Shown piece after piece: positions 26,482 to 34,681 of a stretch of 64,000 bases of DNA. Source of the DNA: JAXGZG01 sp050952065 (GTDB lineage: Bacteria > Bacillota > Sulfobacillia > Fermentithermobacillales > Fermentithermobacillaceae); NCBI GenBank assembly GCA_050952065.1, contig JBMNKF010000001.1, positions 310,001 to 374,000 of the forward strand, in the 5' to 3' direction. The position numbers and the translations under genes are program-made. The notes below the pieces were generated by a model. That model saw only the letters and a list, made by a program, of their open reading frames with translations. It did not search any database and was not told where the DNA came from. Positions within the stretch are counted from its first letter, which is position 1. Every line of letters starts with the position of its first letter.

Positions 26482-27867
26482 ATGTCAGCGGACTCTCATC
26501 CAGCCCCATCCCAGCAGGAGATTCGCCGCAACATTTTGACCATGATATGGCCCGTGACCGCCGAGAACGTCCTTCAGTTGCTCATTGGATTCATAAATAC
26601 AGGGATAGTTGGACGGTTGGGCGCTGCAGCCATATTGGCGGTAGGATTGTCAGGCAGGGTTGCCATGTTTGGCTGGACCATCTTCAGTGCGATCGGAACA
26701 GGCACTACGGTACTAACGGCTCAGGCCATGGGGGCGGGTGACCAAGACAGAACGCGCAGGGTTGCCCAACAGGGTTTGCTACTCGCCCTCGCTTTGATGG
26801 GTATAGTCGCAGGGGGAGCTTACGTCTTCGCTCCGACGTTTCTGACCTTACTCAAGATCACTCCCGAGGCCCTCCCAATGGGTGTGGCCTACCTCAGGAT
26901 CTTGGCGTTTAGCATGCCTTTTCAGGCGCTTTTCATGGTCATTAGCGCTATACTGAGAGGCCGGGGTAACACCCGTACTCCCATGCTAATTGCTTTTGTC
27001 ATCAACGTGGTCGCCGCAGGGCTCAGTTTTCTTCTGACTTTTGGGCACTTGGGGTTCCCGACGCTGGGCTTTCGCGGTCCCGCAATCGGTACCATTGCAG
27101 GGCAGGCCGTTGGAGCTGTCATCGCATCTTGGTACCTCCTTAGCCCCCGTTCGGGCGTAGGCTTGAGCTTCGGCCAGCGTTTCGTGTGGGATTATTCAGT
27201 AGCTAAGAGAGTCTTAGTGATAGGCATCCCGTCTTCGGCAGAAGGGCTGTTTTGGCAGTCAGCGGGAGTAATAGTGTTTCGCGTTGTGAACGGTTTCGGA
27301 ACATCCGCCGGCGCTGCTTACCAGTTGGGGTTGCAGGCCGAAGGAATATCTTACATGCCGTCTGTAGGCTTTGGTATCGCGGCCACTGCTCTTGTGGGGC
27401 GCTCTCTTGGGGCTAGGGATCCAGATCTTGCGGAACGGTATGCGAAGCAGATAGTCCAATGGGGCCTAATGCTCTCTGCGTGTGCTACCGCAGTTCTCCT
27501 GCTGGGTCCGAGCCTGCTCATGCGAATCCTCACAGACGACCCCGAGGTAATCGTTATCGGCGCACAGTATCTGTTAATTATGGCGTTTTCCCAGATCCCT
27601 CAGTTGCTTTCGGGTTCTTTGGGCGGCTGTCTCCGTGGCGCGGGTGATACCGTGACGCCCATGGTATCGGCGGCGGTTGGCATCTGGGGATGTCGTATCC
27701 CTCTTAGTTTCCTGCTCAGTAGGCACTACGGATTGGTGGGCGTCTGGTGGGCAATCAACATTGACCAGTTTGTCCGCATTCTCATAGTAGGCTACCAGTA
27801 TCAAACGGGGAGGTGGAAAAGCCGATCGCTCTTAAATGATCTCCCCAAGGCCATCGATGCTCCCTAG
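26482..27867 (+). CDS. MATE-family multidrug/Na+ antiporter
   Basis: The 461-residue protein has about 12 helices in two similar halves. MATE hallmarks are NTGIVGRLGAAAILAVGLSG in the first half, the GRGNTRTPMLIAFVINVV segment, and GCLRGAGDTVTPMVSAAVGIWG in the second. It exports cationic drugs or metabolites in exchange for Na+ or H+. GGAGGGAGCTAAGAA precedes the ATG. It is the last gene of the accessory block before the spoIIIA operon. Confidence 0.94.
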   Translation: MSADSHPAPSQQEIRRNILTMIWPVTAENVLQLLIGFINTGIVGRLGAAAILAVGLSGRVAMFGWTIFSAIGTGTTVLTAQAMGAGDQDRTRRVAQQGLLLALALMGIVAGGAYVFAPTFLTLLKITPEALPMGVAYLRILAFSMPFQALFMVISAILRGRGNTRTPMLIAFVINVVAAGLSFLLTFGHLGFPTLGFRGPAIGTIAGQAVGAVIASWYLLSPRSGVGLSFGQRFVWDYSVAKRVLVIGIPSSAEGLFWQSAGVIVFRVVNGFGTSAGAAYQLGLQAEGISYMPSVGFGIAATALVGRSLGARDPDLAERYAKQIVQWGLMLSACATAVLLLGPSLLMRILTDDPEVIVIGAQYLLIMAFSQIPQLLSGSLGGCLRGAGDTVTPMVSAAVGIWGCRIPLSFLLSRHYGLVGVWWAINIDQFVRILIVGYQYQTGRWKSRSLLNDLPKAIDAP

Positions 27868-27956
27868 ACTGCTGCCCTAAATCCTTGGCTCGAGGCTTTT
27901 TCACAAAGACCTGTGCCCCACGGCTTTGCACCACGGCCTTTGTCCCATCTGGGAGT

Positions 27957-27964
27957 CATACATG
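27957..27964 (+). promoter_or_regulatory. Possible sigma-E -10 element of spoIIIA
   Basis: CATACATG lies 45 bases before the spoIIIAA start and resembles the sigma-E -10 consensus CATACAnT, as expected for mother-cell expression of spoIIIA. No matching -35 is apparent at the right distance, so the call is weak. Confidence 0.25.
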
Positions 27965-28008
27965 CTCGTCCACCTCAATATGTTATGACAACGGGGAGGT
28001 CGAGCCTA

Positions 28009-28941
28009 GTGACTCTGGAGACGCTGGACAGGGACATTCTGTCATTGTTCTCCGCTAGAGTAAGAGGCCTGCTCAAAGCCCATTTTGCCTCACGCCCCGC
28101 CAAGGTGTCTACAGTGATGGAAATCCGCTTGAGGAAAGGACTACCCATCTCTGTCGTAGACCCTGAGGGCGACACCTTGCTCAATAGCGACCCTCCTGTC
28201 TGCGATAGCGACATAGAAAAGACCCTGGCTCTCGTGACCGACTCCTCCTATTACGCCCTTGAGAATGAGTTTGCAAACGGCTACATAACCATCCCAGGCG
28301 GCCACCGGGTTGGACTCACCGGACAAGTTGTCACCTGGGGCGATGGCACGGTGCGTCTTAGGGAGGTCAGCGGGTTCAACTTCAGGATAGCCAGAGAGGT
28401 CAAAGGTGCAGGCGAAAAACTGGTGCCAAAGCTCATCGGTAAGTCTGGCCGCCTGGTCTCCACCCTCATCATCTCGCCGCCGGGATGTGGCAAAACAACG
28501 CTTCTTCGAGACCTGTGCCGCATATCGGGCCAAGGGGCACCTGAGTTGGGGCTGCGACCCTCTCAGGTAGGCATAGTCGACGAGAGATCCGAGATAGCGG
28601 CGTGCTTTCGGGGTGTTCCCCAGCACGACGTCGGTCCCAGGGCAGACGTACTTGACCGGTGCCCAAAAGCCAGAGGGATTATGATGCTTCTGCGATCTAT
28701 GGGCCCAGACCTCATCGTCACCGACGAAATCGGAAGCCAGGAGGACGCTCAGGCCGTTGCGGTGGCGCTGGCCGGGGGCGCCAGCGTGCTGGCCACGTGC
28801 CATGGAGACGACTTGGAACAGGTGAGAAAGCGGCCCTATTCGGCATGGGTTGTGGAGCGTGGGTATTTCCAAAAAGCGGTAGTTCTCTCAAGACGCCTAG
28901 GTCCAGGTACTTTGGAGTACGTGGGAGAGATGAACCGGTGA
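28009..28941 (+). CDS. spoIIIAA: Stage III sporulation protein AA, ATPase
   Basis: The 310-residue product is a secretion-type AAA+ ATPase of the SpoIIIA-SpoIIQ channel linking mother cell and forespore. It has Walker A PPGCGKTT, an arginine-rich region DERSEIAACF, Walker B LIVTDEIGSQED and VLATCHGDD. Its conserved N-terminal part includes VMEIRLRKGLPI and GGHRVGLTGQVV. GTG 28009 follows GGGGAGGT at the right spacing and gives the family length (about 307 in Bacillus subtilis); the frame is open upstream to 27913. Its stop overlaps the spoIIIAB start (GTGA). Confidence 0.95.
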   Translation: MTLETLDRDILSLFSARVRGLLKAHFASRPAKVSTVMEIRLRKGLPISVVDPEGDTLLNSDPPVCDSDIEKTLALVTDSSYYALENEFANGYITIPGGHRVGLTGQVVTWGDGTVRLREVSGFNFRIAREVKGAGEKLVPKLIGKSGRLVSTLIISPPGCGKTTLLRDLCRISGQGAPELGLRPSQVGIVDERSEIAACFRGVPQHDVGPRADVLDRCPKARGIMMLLRSMGPDLIVTDEIGSQEDAQAVAVALAGGASVLATCHGDDLEQVRKRPYSAWVVERGYFQKAVVLSRRLGPGTLEYVGEMNR

Positions 28942-29468
28942 GTTTTCCCTTGAGTGCTGTCAGGATCCTGGGTTCAGGCGCCGTGATAGCGGCGGGAGGT
29001 CTTCTTGGGTACAGGATGGCTGCTCAGCTAGACCATGAGATTTCGGAGATGAACAGGTTTGAGTCATTGCTCCTCTCCCTTAAGACCGAAATCTCCTATG
29101 CGCTGCTGCCGTTGCCAAAGGCTTTATCCAAATGCGGTGAGCGAGTGGGCGGCACGGTCGGTCAGGCGTTCGCGCGAGTTGGAGCCAAGACCGGACCCGG
29201 CAGCCGTATGACCCCCGAAGAAGCTTTGTCTCTGGTACTGGATGACCTGGGCCAGAAGATGCCACGACATCAAGTCCCGCTGATAGAAGACCTCTTCAGA
29301 AACCTTGGTACTTCTGGTCATAAGGAGCAGGTGGCCCACATAGACGCTGTTCTAGACAGTGCCAAGGCCTTAAGGCGGTCTCTTGAGGACAACTATCGGA
29401 AGAAAGCTCGTATCTACCGGTATCTCGGGGTACTTGGCGCCATAAGTGTCGTCATAGTGCTCCTTTGA
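28938..29468 (+). CDS. spoIIIAB: Stage III sporulation protein AB
   Basis: The 176-residue product has an N-terminal membrane helix (ILGSGAVIAAGGLLGYRMA), a helical soluble domain and a C-terminal helix (YLGVLGAISVVIVLL). This matches SpoIIIAB, a GspF-like part of the SpoIIIA channel. GTG 28938 overlaps the spoIIIAA stop by four bases. The frame is open far upstream only because it shadows spoIIIAA. Confidence 0.92.
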   Translation: MSFPLSAVRILGSGAVIAAGGLLGYRMAAQLDHEISEMNRFESLLLSLKTEISYALLPLPKALSKCGERVGGTVGQAFARVGAKTGPGSRMTPEEALSLVLDDLGQKMPRHQVPLIEDLFRNLGTSGHKEQVAHIDAVLDSAKALRRSLEDNYRKKARIYRYLGVLGAISVVIVLL

Positions 29469-29489
29469 AACGGTCGGGGAGGGTAACCA

Positions 29490-29690
29490 ATGGTCAGCGT
29501 TGATCTGATTTTCAAGATAGCCGGGATCGCCATAATCGTTTCGGTTCTGCATTCAGTCATAAAACAGTCAGGCAAAGAGGAATATGCCTGGATGGTGACT
29601 CTTACCGGAGTACTGGTCGTGCTGACTCTGGTTGTGAGGCTGATAGCCGACTTCTTCCAGGCCGTCAAAACCACCTTTCAACTGCCATGA
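29490..29690 (+). CDS. spoIIIAC: Stage III sporulation protein AC
   Basis: The 66-residue protein is two membrane helices (LIFKIAGIAIIVSVLHSVI and MVTLTGVLVVLTLVVRLIADFF) joined by KQSGKEEYA, the standard SpoIIIAC form. It belongs to the channel complex. GGGGAGGGTAACC precedes ATG 29490. Confidence 0.93.
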   Translation: MVSVDLIFKIAGIAIIVSVLHSVIKQSGKEEYAWMVTLTGVLVVLTLVVRLIADFFQAVKTTFQLP

Positions 29691-29701
29691 GGTGTTTGTA
29701 G

Positions 29702-30088
29702 GTGGAAATCGTTCAAATAGCGGGACTAGGGATAGTCGCAAGTCTGATACTCCTTCTCCTGCGCAAAGACAGACCTGAGATGACCATGGGTTTGGCCCTG
29801 GTTTCGGGAATCGCCCTGTTTCTATTGATACTGCCAAGAGTTTCCCAGGTGGTGATGGTTTTTGGCAGCATCGCGGCTGAATCCGGCTTGGGTTCGCTGT
29901 ACTTTGGCATTATCTTCAAGGTCTTGGGGATCTCGTATATTGCGGATTTTGCTGCGGCTTTGTGCAGGGACTCTGGGGAAGAGCTCATGGCGTCAAGGGT
30001 TGAGATGGCCGGGAAAGTCCTGATACTCGTTGCTGCGCTGCCGATCGTGGGTGAAGTCCTGAACGTGATCCGAAGCCTCCTCAGCTAG
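29702..30088 (+). CDS. spoIIIAD: Stage III sporulation protein AD
   Basis: The 128-residue protein has four hydrophobic helices (IVQIAGLGIVASLILLLL, TMGLALVSGIALFLLIL, IIFKVLGISYIADFAAALC, VLILVAALPIVGEVLNVI), the SpoIIIAD pattern. It starts at GTG 29702 behind GAGGTG, eleven bases after spoIIIAC. Confidence 0.93.
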   Translation: MEIVQIAGLGIVASLILLLLRKDRPEMTMGLALVSGIALFLLILPRVSQVVMVFGSIAAESGLGSLYFGIIFKVLGISYIADFAAALCRDSGEELMASRVEMAGKVLILVAALPIVGEVLNVIRSLLS

Positions 30089-30130
30089 GTATTGATCGGA
30101 TTTCGATTGGCACCGGTGATTACTGGCTGA

Positions 30131-30237
30131 CGGTTGCGGGTGGGAAAGGGTTTCGAGCAGGAGAGGGATTGCCAGTGGGAGAGGAATCGCCGGTGGGAAG
30201 AGGGTTCTCGGTGGGAGAGGGGTTGCCTGTGGTACAG
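30131..30237 (+). repeat. 18-bp degenerate tandem repeat at the spoIIIAE 5' end
   Basis: Six units of 17-18 bases follow one another (30131, 30148, 30166, 30184, 30202, 30220), each ending near GTGGGAGAG. They contain several GTG codons in frame with spoIIIAE and repeated Shine-Dalgarno-like GGGAGAGG stretches, which makes the true start hard to fix. Confidence 0.8.
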
Positions 30238-30249
30238 GAGCACATTGGA

Positions 30250-31485
30250 GTGCTGCGAGTTCGACTGACCCGGAAGGCCGTGAGGACAGCGGTAATGATT
30301 TCGGCGATCATGATCTTTTCCCTGACCCTGTTCAGCGCGTGCAAGGTTAACGCATCGTCAGCCCAAACCGTGCCCACTGTCCCAGGGCAAGGCCATGATG
30401 AAAGCCCCGCGCCAGCTTCTTCTTGGAGCTCATCTCTAGAGGGTTTGCAAAGAGATGGAGTCACGGAGCCTATAGACAGGGTGTTCAAAGATCTCCTTAA
30501 GGATCACGAGATCTCGTGGCGCCAGATAGTCGGGAATATCATGTCCGGCAAAGGCATCGACTTTCTTGGTATTCTCAAATCGTTGGCGACCGGAGCAACT
30601 AGGGAATTCCTGGCTTCGGGCTCCTTGTTTGGGAAAATAATGCTTATCGGCGTCTCGGTGGCGTGTCTGGAGATATTGTCCGAGACCATTTCACCGTCGG
30701 GCTCAAACCGGATAGCCATTTGGGCTTGCCACATTTCTCTGGTTACACTGGCCATGTGGTCGTTCAACGATGTGCTCAGGATCGCCAAAGACGCCACAGA
30801 GGCTATACGCACGGCATTCTTCTCCTTTATTCCTGCCCTGACAACACTTTCGGTTGTCTCGGCAGCCCCTGTCACAGCGTCCATCCTTCATCCCTTGGTG
30901 TTTGGAGTGGGAACTGCCGTATGCATTATCGTCTTGGATGCGGCGTTTCCCGTCATCTACACGTCGATAGCCCTTGATCTGGCGGGGAACTTGGGTGGTG
31001 GTGAGAGGGTGTCGGGCGTGGCGGGAATGCTCCGTCAATTGGCCTTCTTGGTGGTCGGTATCTCCATGGCGTGTTTCGTAGGGATCGTTATGGGTCAAAG
31101 AGCCGCCACGGGGTTAGCCGACGGCATGGCTTATAGGACGGCCAAGTATGTCAGTTCTACCTTTATTCCCGTAGCAGGCAAAGCCATAGGTGATACCATG
31201 GATATGTTTTTCGTATCGGCCTACGGGCTTAGGTCGGCCATGGGTTTGGCCGGGGCGGTTGCAGTTGTATCAGTGGTGTTCACACCCCTTCTAAGGGTCC
31301 TGGGCTGCCTTTTCATGTGGAAGGTATCCGCGGCGATCCTTGGGCCAATCGCTGGTCAGCAGGTCTCCAGGTCTTTGAGGTCCATGGCCGATGGGATAAC
31401 CGCTGTCTCAATTACGTTGTTTGTCACGTGTTTTGTGTTCACCATCTGCCTTTCCCTTGTGGCTCAGGCCACCAAACCCTTTTAG
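30250..31485 (+). CDS. spoIIIAE: Stage III sporulation protein AE
   Basis: SpoIIIAE is the large polytopic membrane subunit of the SpoIIIA channel. GTG 30250 is preferred: CAGGAG lies 9 bases before it, and it gives about 411 residues against 399 in Bacillus subtilis. It starts with a basic stretch and a signal-like hydrophobic segment (ISAIMIFSLTLFSACKV). Upstream in-frame starts at 30169, 30175 and 30193 lie within an 18-bp repeat array and would add a (G)xPVGE-like repeat tail. The rest is hydrophobic with typical SpoIIIAE segments (AIRTAFFSFIPALTTL, YRTAKYVSSTFIPVAGKAIG, LRSMADGITAVSITLFVT). Confidence 0.93.
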   Translation: MLRVRLTRKAVRTAVMISAIMIFSLTLFSACKVNASSAQTVPTVPGQGHDESPAPASSWSSSLEGLQRDGVTEPIDRVFKDLLKDHEISWRQIVGNIMSGKGIDFLGILKSLATGATREFLASGSLFGKIMLIGVSVACLEILSETISPSGSNRIAIWACHISLVTLAMWSFNDVLRIAKDATEAIRTAFFSFIPALTTLSVVSAAPVTASILHPLVFGVGTAVCIIVLDAAFPVIYTSIALDLAGNLGGGERVSGVAGMLRQLAFLVVGISMACFVGIVMGQRAATGLADGMAYRTAKYVSSTFIPVAGKAIGDTMDMFFVSAYGLRSAMGLAGAVAVVSVVFTPLLRVLGCLFMWKVSAAILGPIAGQQVSRSLRSMADGITAVSITLFVTCFVFTICLSLVAQATKPF

Positions 31486-31498
31486 GAGGTGATGGGTC

Positions 31499-31963
31499 TT
31501 GCTTGCCATCAAGGCTTGGGCTCGGTCCATATTTGTCTTGACTGTGTTTTCTGGCACAGTCCTTCTCTTGGTTCCAAAATCCATGACCAAACAGGCCAAG
31601 TTCGTCGTAGAGATGCTCCTTCTCTTGTGTGTTGTCGCCCCTTTGGCGGGTCTGTTCAGAGGCAACGACAGGTCGGTTCTGACTCTCGGCGCCTCGTGGA
31701 AGGAGGTGAGTTCGCCCGTCTCCCTAGAGAGATTCCTGGCGTCGGAGACGAGCCGCCGAGTTCTGGAGATGGGCGCCAGGGCAGACATTCCCATTGACCA
31801 CGTAGAGGCCGTGCCCGACGCAGGCGGATTCACGTTGGTGGCAGTGAAGATATGGCTTAAGGAAAGTGTTCCTCCGGACACCTTAGACCCGTTCATGGCA
31901 ACGCTTTCGGCTTACTTGGGTGTGCCAAGAGACACCGTGACGATAATTCAACCGGATTCGTGA
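31499..31963 (+). CDS. spoIIIAF: Stage III sporulation protein AF
   Basis: The 154-residue protein has two N-terminal helices (SIFVLTVFSGTVLLLV and FVVEMLLLLCVVAPLAGLF) and a soluble C-terminal domain (VKIWLKESVPPDTLDPF, LSAYLGVPRDTVTII), as in SpoIIIAF. TTG 31499 is used because AGGAGGTGATGGG precedes it; an ATG at 31492 is out of frame. Its stop overlaps the next gene. Confidence 0.9.
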   Translation: MLAIKAWARSIFVLTVFSGTVLLLVPKSMTKQAKFVVEMLLLLCVVAPLAGLFRGNDRSVLTLGASWKEVSSPVSLERFLASETSRRVLEMGARADIPIDHVEAVPDAGGFTLVAVKIWLKESVPPDTLDPFMATLSAYLGVPRDTVTIIQPDS

Positions 31964-32592
31964 ACGAAAGAAGGGAGGGAAGCGGCGCCTTCTTGGTTAG
32001 GCGACGCATGGATTTGAAGGAGATGAACAAGAGGCCCAAGAGCCAAGGGTTAAAAGAGTTCTTGAAATCCCAATACCTCCAGCTTGTTCTGTTGGGCGTG
32101 GCAGGGGTTGCGCTGATCATCATCGGTGGCTCGCTGCAAGGGCCCGCTAGAGAAAGCGAAGTAAAGGAACACAGTTCGACGGTTCTGACGCAGTACGAGA
32201 ACGAAATTGCCAGAGAAATAGAGCGCGTGGTCAGCACGATCAGAGGAGTTGGCAAGGTGAGCGCTTCTGTGACCTTGGAGTCGGGTCCCAAGAGCATGTT
32301 TGCCCTCAACATCCAAGGCAACAGGAGTTCCCAAAAGGAGAGCACTAGTTCGGGAGAGATCCGAGAAAGCAGCAACGAGACCAAGTCGTCTCAACCCGTG
32401 ATTGCCAGGTTGGGAAGCGGAGACACTCCGCTGGTGGAAGCCATCGGCCAAGCCACCGTGGCGGGCTGCCTGGTGGTTGCTGAGGGTGCATCTTCCTCCC
32501 AGGTGAAACTGGCGATCTACCGGGCAGTGGAGACGCTCCTCAATGTGCCTTTGTATCGAGTTCAGGTCTTGCCCATGAAAGGAGGGAAATAA
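31960..32592 (+). CDS. spoIIIAG: Stage III sporulation protein AG
   Basis: The 210-residue product has a short basic N terminus, one helix (YLQLVLLGVAGVALIIIGG) and a soluble ring-building domain (YENEIAREIERVVSTIRGVGKVSASVTLE). A polar insert rich in Ser, Glu and Asn separates the two halves of that domain, which resumes at GCLVVAEGASSSQVK. SpoIIIAG forms the large ring of the channel in the intermembrane space. GTG 31960 overlaps the spoIIIAF stop; ATG 32008 is an alternative start. Confidence 0.92.
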   Translation: MNERREGSGAFLVRRRMDLKEMNKRPKSQGLKEFLKSQYLQLVLLGVAGVALIIIGGSLQGPARESEVKEHSSTVLTQYENEIAREIERVVSTIRGVGKVSASVTLESGPKSMFALNIQGNRSSQKESTSSGEIRESSNETKSSQPVIARLGSGDTPLVEAIGQATVAGCLVVAEGASSSQVKLAIYRAVETLLNVPLYRVQVLPMKGGK

Positions 32593-32593
32593 C

Positions 32594-33340
32594 GTGAAAA
32601 TGACTGGCTTTCTGCACACTGGCAAACCGAAAGCGATACCGTGGAACCGCGGTCGCGGCGGCGGGATGCTCAAGGACCCGCACGGTGTCAGTCTTGGTGG
32701 TACCCACGGCAGGAGTGTCAGTGGCAGTACCGCTGGGAGTGGTAGTTTCGGCGGGAGCACCGGTGTGGCTTTCGGCGGCAGTACTGGCGGTAGTACAGAT
32801 GCAGGTCTCAGAGAAGACGTCGATACTGGACGTCGTCCAAACGCGTCCTCCATATGGAAGGTCGTGGTGTTCATTGTCCTCATCACTGCTTTGGCTTTGT
32901 ATGCGAAATCGCATTGGCCCAGCGCAACATCGGTTTTCTCTTTGAAGGGTGCTGACAAGGCAATCAATGGCGCGAACCTCGCAGAACAGGAACAGGATTT
33001 CTTCATAGAGTTTCGCTTAGATAGGGAGAAAACCGAGAAGGAACAGATTGACCTGGTTAAGCGAGTCATGGACGACGAGACTGCCTCCAAAGAAGCCCGT
33101 GATGCAGCTACCGCTCAGTATCTATCGATGGTTGATCTCATGGGGAAAGAACTCAGGATTGAAGGCATTCTCAAGGCAAAGGGGTGGGATAGCCTGGTCT
33201 TCTTATCGCCCGACACCTGTACAGTGGTTGTCAAGGCACCTGGTTTGGAAACCAAGGAAGCAACTCAGATAGGGGACGTGGTAAGAAGGATATCTAGGGT
33301 CAAACTAGAAAACGTCACCATAATACCGGTGGGAAAGTAG
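32594..33340 (+). CDS. spoIIIAH: Stage III sporulation protein AH with an unusual Gly/Ser linker
   Basis: SpoIIIAH crosses the mother-cell membrane and binds SpoIIQ from the forespore. Residues 88-104 are the membrane helix (WKVVVFIVLITALALYA). The C-terminal domain has the family sequence FFIEFRLDREKTEKEQIDL, a long helix and GWDSLVFLSPDTCTVVVKAPGL. Residues 31-71 form a Gly/Ser/Thr-rich stretch on the cytoplasmic side (GGSTGVAFGGSTGGSTDAG), not a normal part of the family as I know it. GGAGGGAAATAAC precedes GTG 32594; ATG 32600 is possible. It closes the spoIIIA operon. Confidence 0.92.
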   Translation: MKMTGFLHTGKPKAIPWNRGRGGGMLKDPHGVSLGGTHGRSVSGSTAGSGSFGGSTGVAFGGSTGGSTDAGLREDVDTGRRPNASSIWKVVVFIVLITALALYAKSHWPSATSVFSLKGADKAINGANLAEQEQDFFIEFRLDREKTEKEQIDLVKRVMDDETASKEARDAATAQYLSMVDLMGKELRIEGILKAKGWDSLVFLSPDTCTVVVKAPGLETKEATQIGDVVRRISRVKLENVTIIPVGK

Positions 33341-33383
33341 GATTATTGGGCTGGCAACACAAGTTCCTCTTGGTTATACTACA

Positions 33384-33412
33384 TTGAGGCTGATTGCCGC
33401 TCTCTATATAAT
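33384..33412 (+). promoter_or_regulatory. Sigma-A promoter of the asp23/amaP/nusB operon
   Basis: TTGAGG at 33384-33389 and a perfect TATAAT at 33407-33412 are 17 bases apart, placing transcription start near 33419, 28 bases before the Asp23 gene. It gives vegetative expression downstream of the sporulation operon. Confidence 0.75.
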
Positions 33413-33446
33413 GGAGACGCAAGGTTCCCTATAGGAGGCACGACAT

Positions 33447-33878
33447 TTGCCGCACCGGACACCCGAAGGTGGAGAAGACCTTGGGCGGAAGGACGCAGCC
33501 ATCGAGGAAACCGCCCTAGACAACTCCGAAGTGAACATCTCTGACGAAGTTATAGCGGCTATTGCAAGCACTGCTGCCGCTCAAGTTCCGGGTGTGGCTG
33601 CCATGACCGGCAACATCGTTGGGAGTATAGGCGGGGCGATCCTCGGTAGGAAAAACCTTGGCAGGGGAGTTCGCGTATCTTCAGGCGACAAGGATGTCGT
33701 GCTGGATCTGTATATTAGCGTCAAGTACGGAGCCAGAATCCCTGAGGTGGCGTACAAAGTCCAAGAAAATGTCAAACGTTCGGTTGAGGGCATGACCGAG
33801 CTTAGGGTTACCCAGGTCAATATCCACATTCAGGGAGTGGTTTTCCAGGAGCCCGGTGGAGCGGAAAGCCACCAATAA
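33447..33878 (+). CDS. Asp23/Gls24-family alkaline-shock-like protein (YqhY type)
   Basis: The 143-residue product has the Asp23 fold: VNISDEVIAAIASTAAAQVPGVAAM, then VVLDLYISVKYGARIPEVA and VTQVNIHIQGVVFQE. Family members gather at the membrane through AmaP and respond to envelope stress or fatty-acid synthesis state. The start TTG 33447 follows ATAGGAGGCACGACA. It is followed at 16 bases by amaP and then a DUF2273 gene, the usual trio. Confidence 0.9.
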   Translation: MPHRTPEGGEDLGRKDAAIEETALDNSEVNISDEVIAAIASTAAAQVPGVAAMTGNIVGSIGGAILGRKNLGRGVRVSSGDKDVVLDLYISVKYGARIPEVAYKVQENVKRSVEGMTELRVTQVNIHIQGVVFQEPGGAESHQ

Positions 33879-33894
33879 TCGGTGGGGTGATTGT

Positions 33895-34424
33895 GTGGGC
33901 ATCATTGATAGGATAGCTTTGAGCCTGTATTCCTTCGCTCTCACAATAGTCTCGTTTTTCTTCCTGATGGCCGCTTTTGGATGGGAGGCTCCCGTGAACC
34001 TGCTAATGGAGGCATTGAATTCGCCTTCGGGCAGGACAACCGTGGGTGTTCTCTCGGGCTTTTTGTTTCTCGCGGCATTCGCTTTGTGTATTACGGGTTT
34101 CAGAGGCCCCCCGCGCAAGCGGTTATTCACGATACCGAGACAGGCGAGGTTCGGATTTCCCTCTTGGCCATCAGAAGCCTGGTCACTCGTGTGGCTGCAA
34201 GAGTACCAGGGGTAAGAGAAGTCAAGGCTAAGATCTGGCTCAATAACCAGGCTACGGCGATCCAAGTGTTTCTAGATTTGCGCGTCGCCGCTGATTCCAA
34301 CGTCCCAGAGCTGGCCGATAAAGTGCAAAAAGCTACTTCCTCATATGTACGGGACATCGTGGGTGTCAACGTAGAATCTGTGAAAGTTTCGGTTTCAGAT
34401 ATTTCCCTGGAAGGTCGCCGTTAG
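33895..34424 (+). pseudogene. amaP: AmaP-type Asp23 membrane anchor, frameshifted
   Basis: AmaP holds Asp23 at the membrane through two N-terminal helices. Frame one, from GTG 33895 behind GGGGTGATT, reads IALSLYSFALTIVSFFFLMA and TVGVLSGFLFLAAFALCITG, then runs out of sense after FRGPP. Frame two takes over with QAVIHDTETGEVRISLLAIRSL, VAARVPGVREVKAKIW and VGVNVESVKVSVSDI, the standard C-terminal Asp23-like domain. Restoring one C in the run at 34107-34112 joins RGPP to AQAVIHD and gives a 176-residue protein. Read as given, frame one stops at 34215. Likely a missing base in a homopolymer, or a recent mutation. Confidence 0.85.
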
Positions 34425-34438
34425 GAGGTAAGCAATTG

Positions 34439-34681
34439 ATGGAAGAGGGATTCTTGGCAGCGGCGATCCGATATGTAAAGGAACACCCAGGCAGAGTGTG
34501 TGGGACCGCGGTCGGTCTCTTAATAGGGCTGTCCCTTATATACCTGGGATTCTGGAGAACGTTGATATTGAGTCTTGCCACATTCATAGGGAATGCTATA
34601 GGCAAGTGGACTGATGACGAAGGAAAGGGACTCAAGGAATTCTTGGAGGAGACATTTCCAGGAAAACCTGACTTTCGGTGA
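34439..34681 (+). CDS. DUF2273 small membrane protein
   Basis: The 80-residue protein has one long hydrophobic region that can form two helices (CGTAVGLLIGLSLIYLGFW and TLILSLATFIGNAIGKW), then a charged tail. It matches the DUF2273 family found beside asp23/amaP in Firmicutes. TTAGGAGGTAAG precedes it; ATG 34439 and TTG 34436 are both usable starts. Function is unknown, presumably part of the Asp23 membrane assembly. Confidence 0.85.
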   Translation: MEEGFLAAAIRYVKEHPGRVCGTAVGLLIGLSLIYLGFWRTLILSLATFIGNAIGKWTDDEGKGLKEFLEETFPGKPDFR

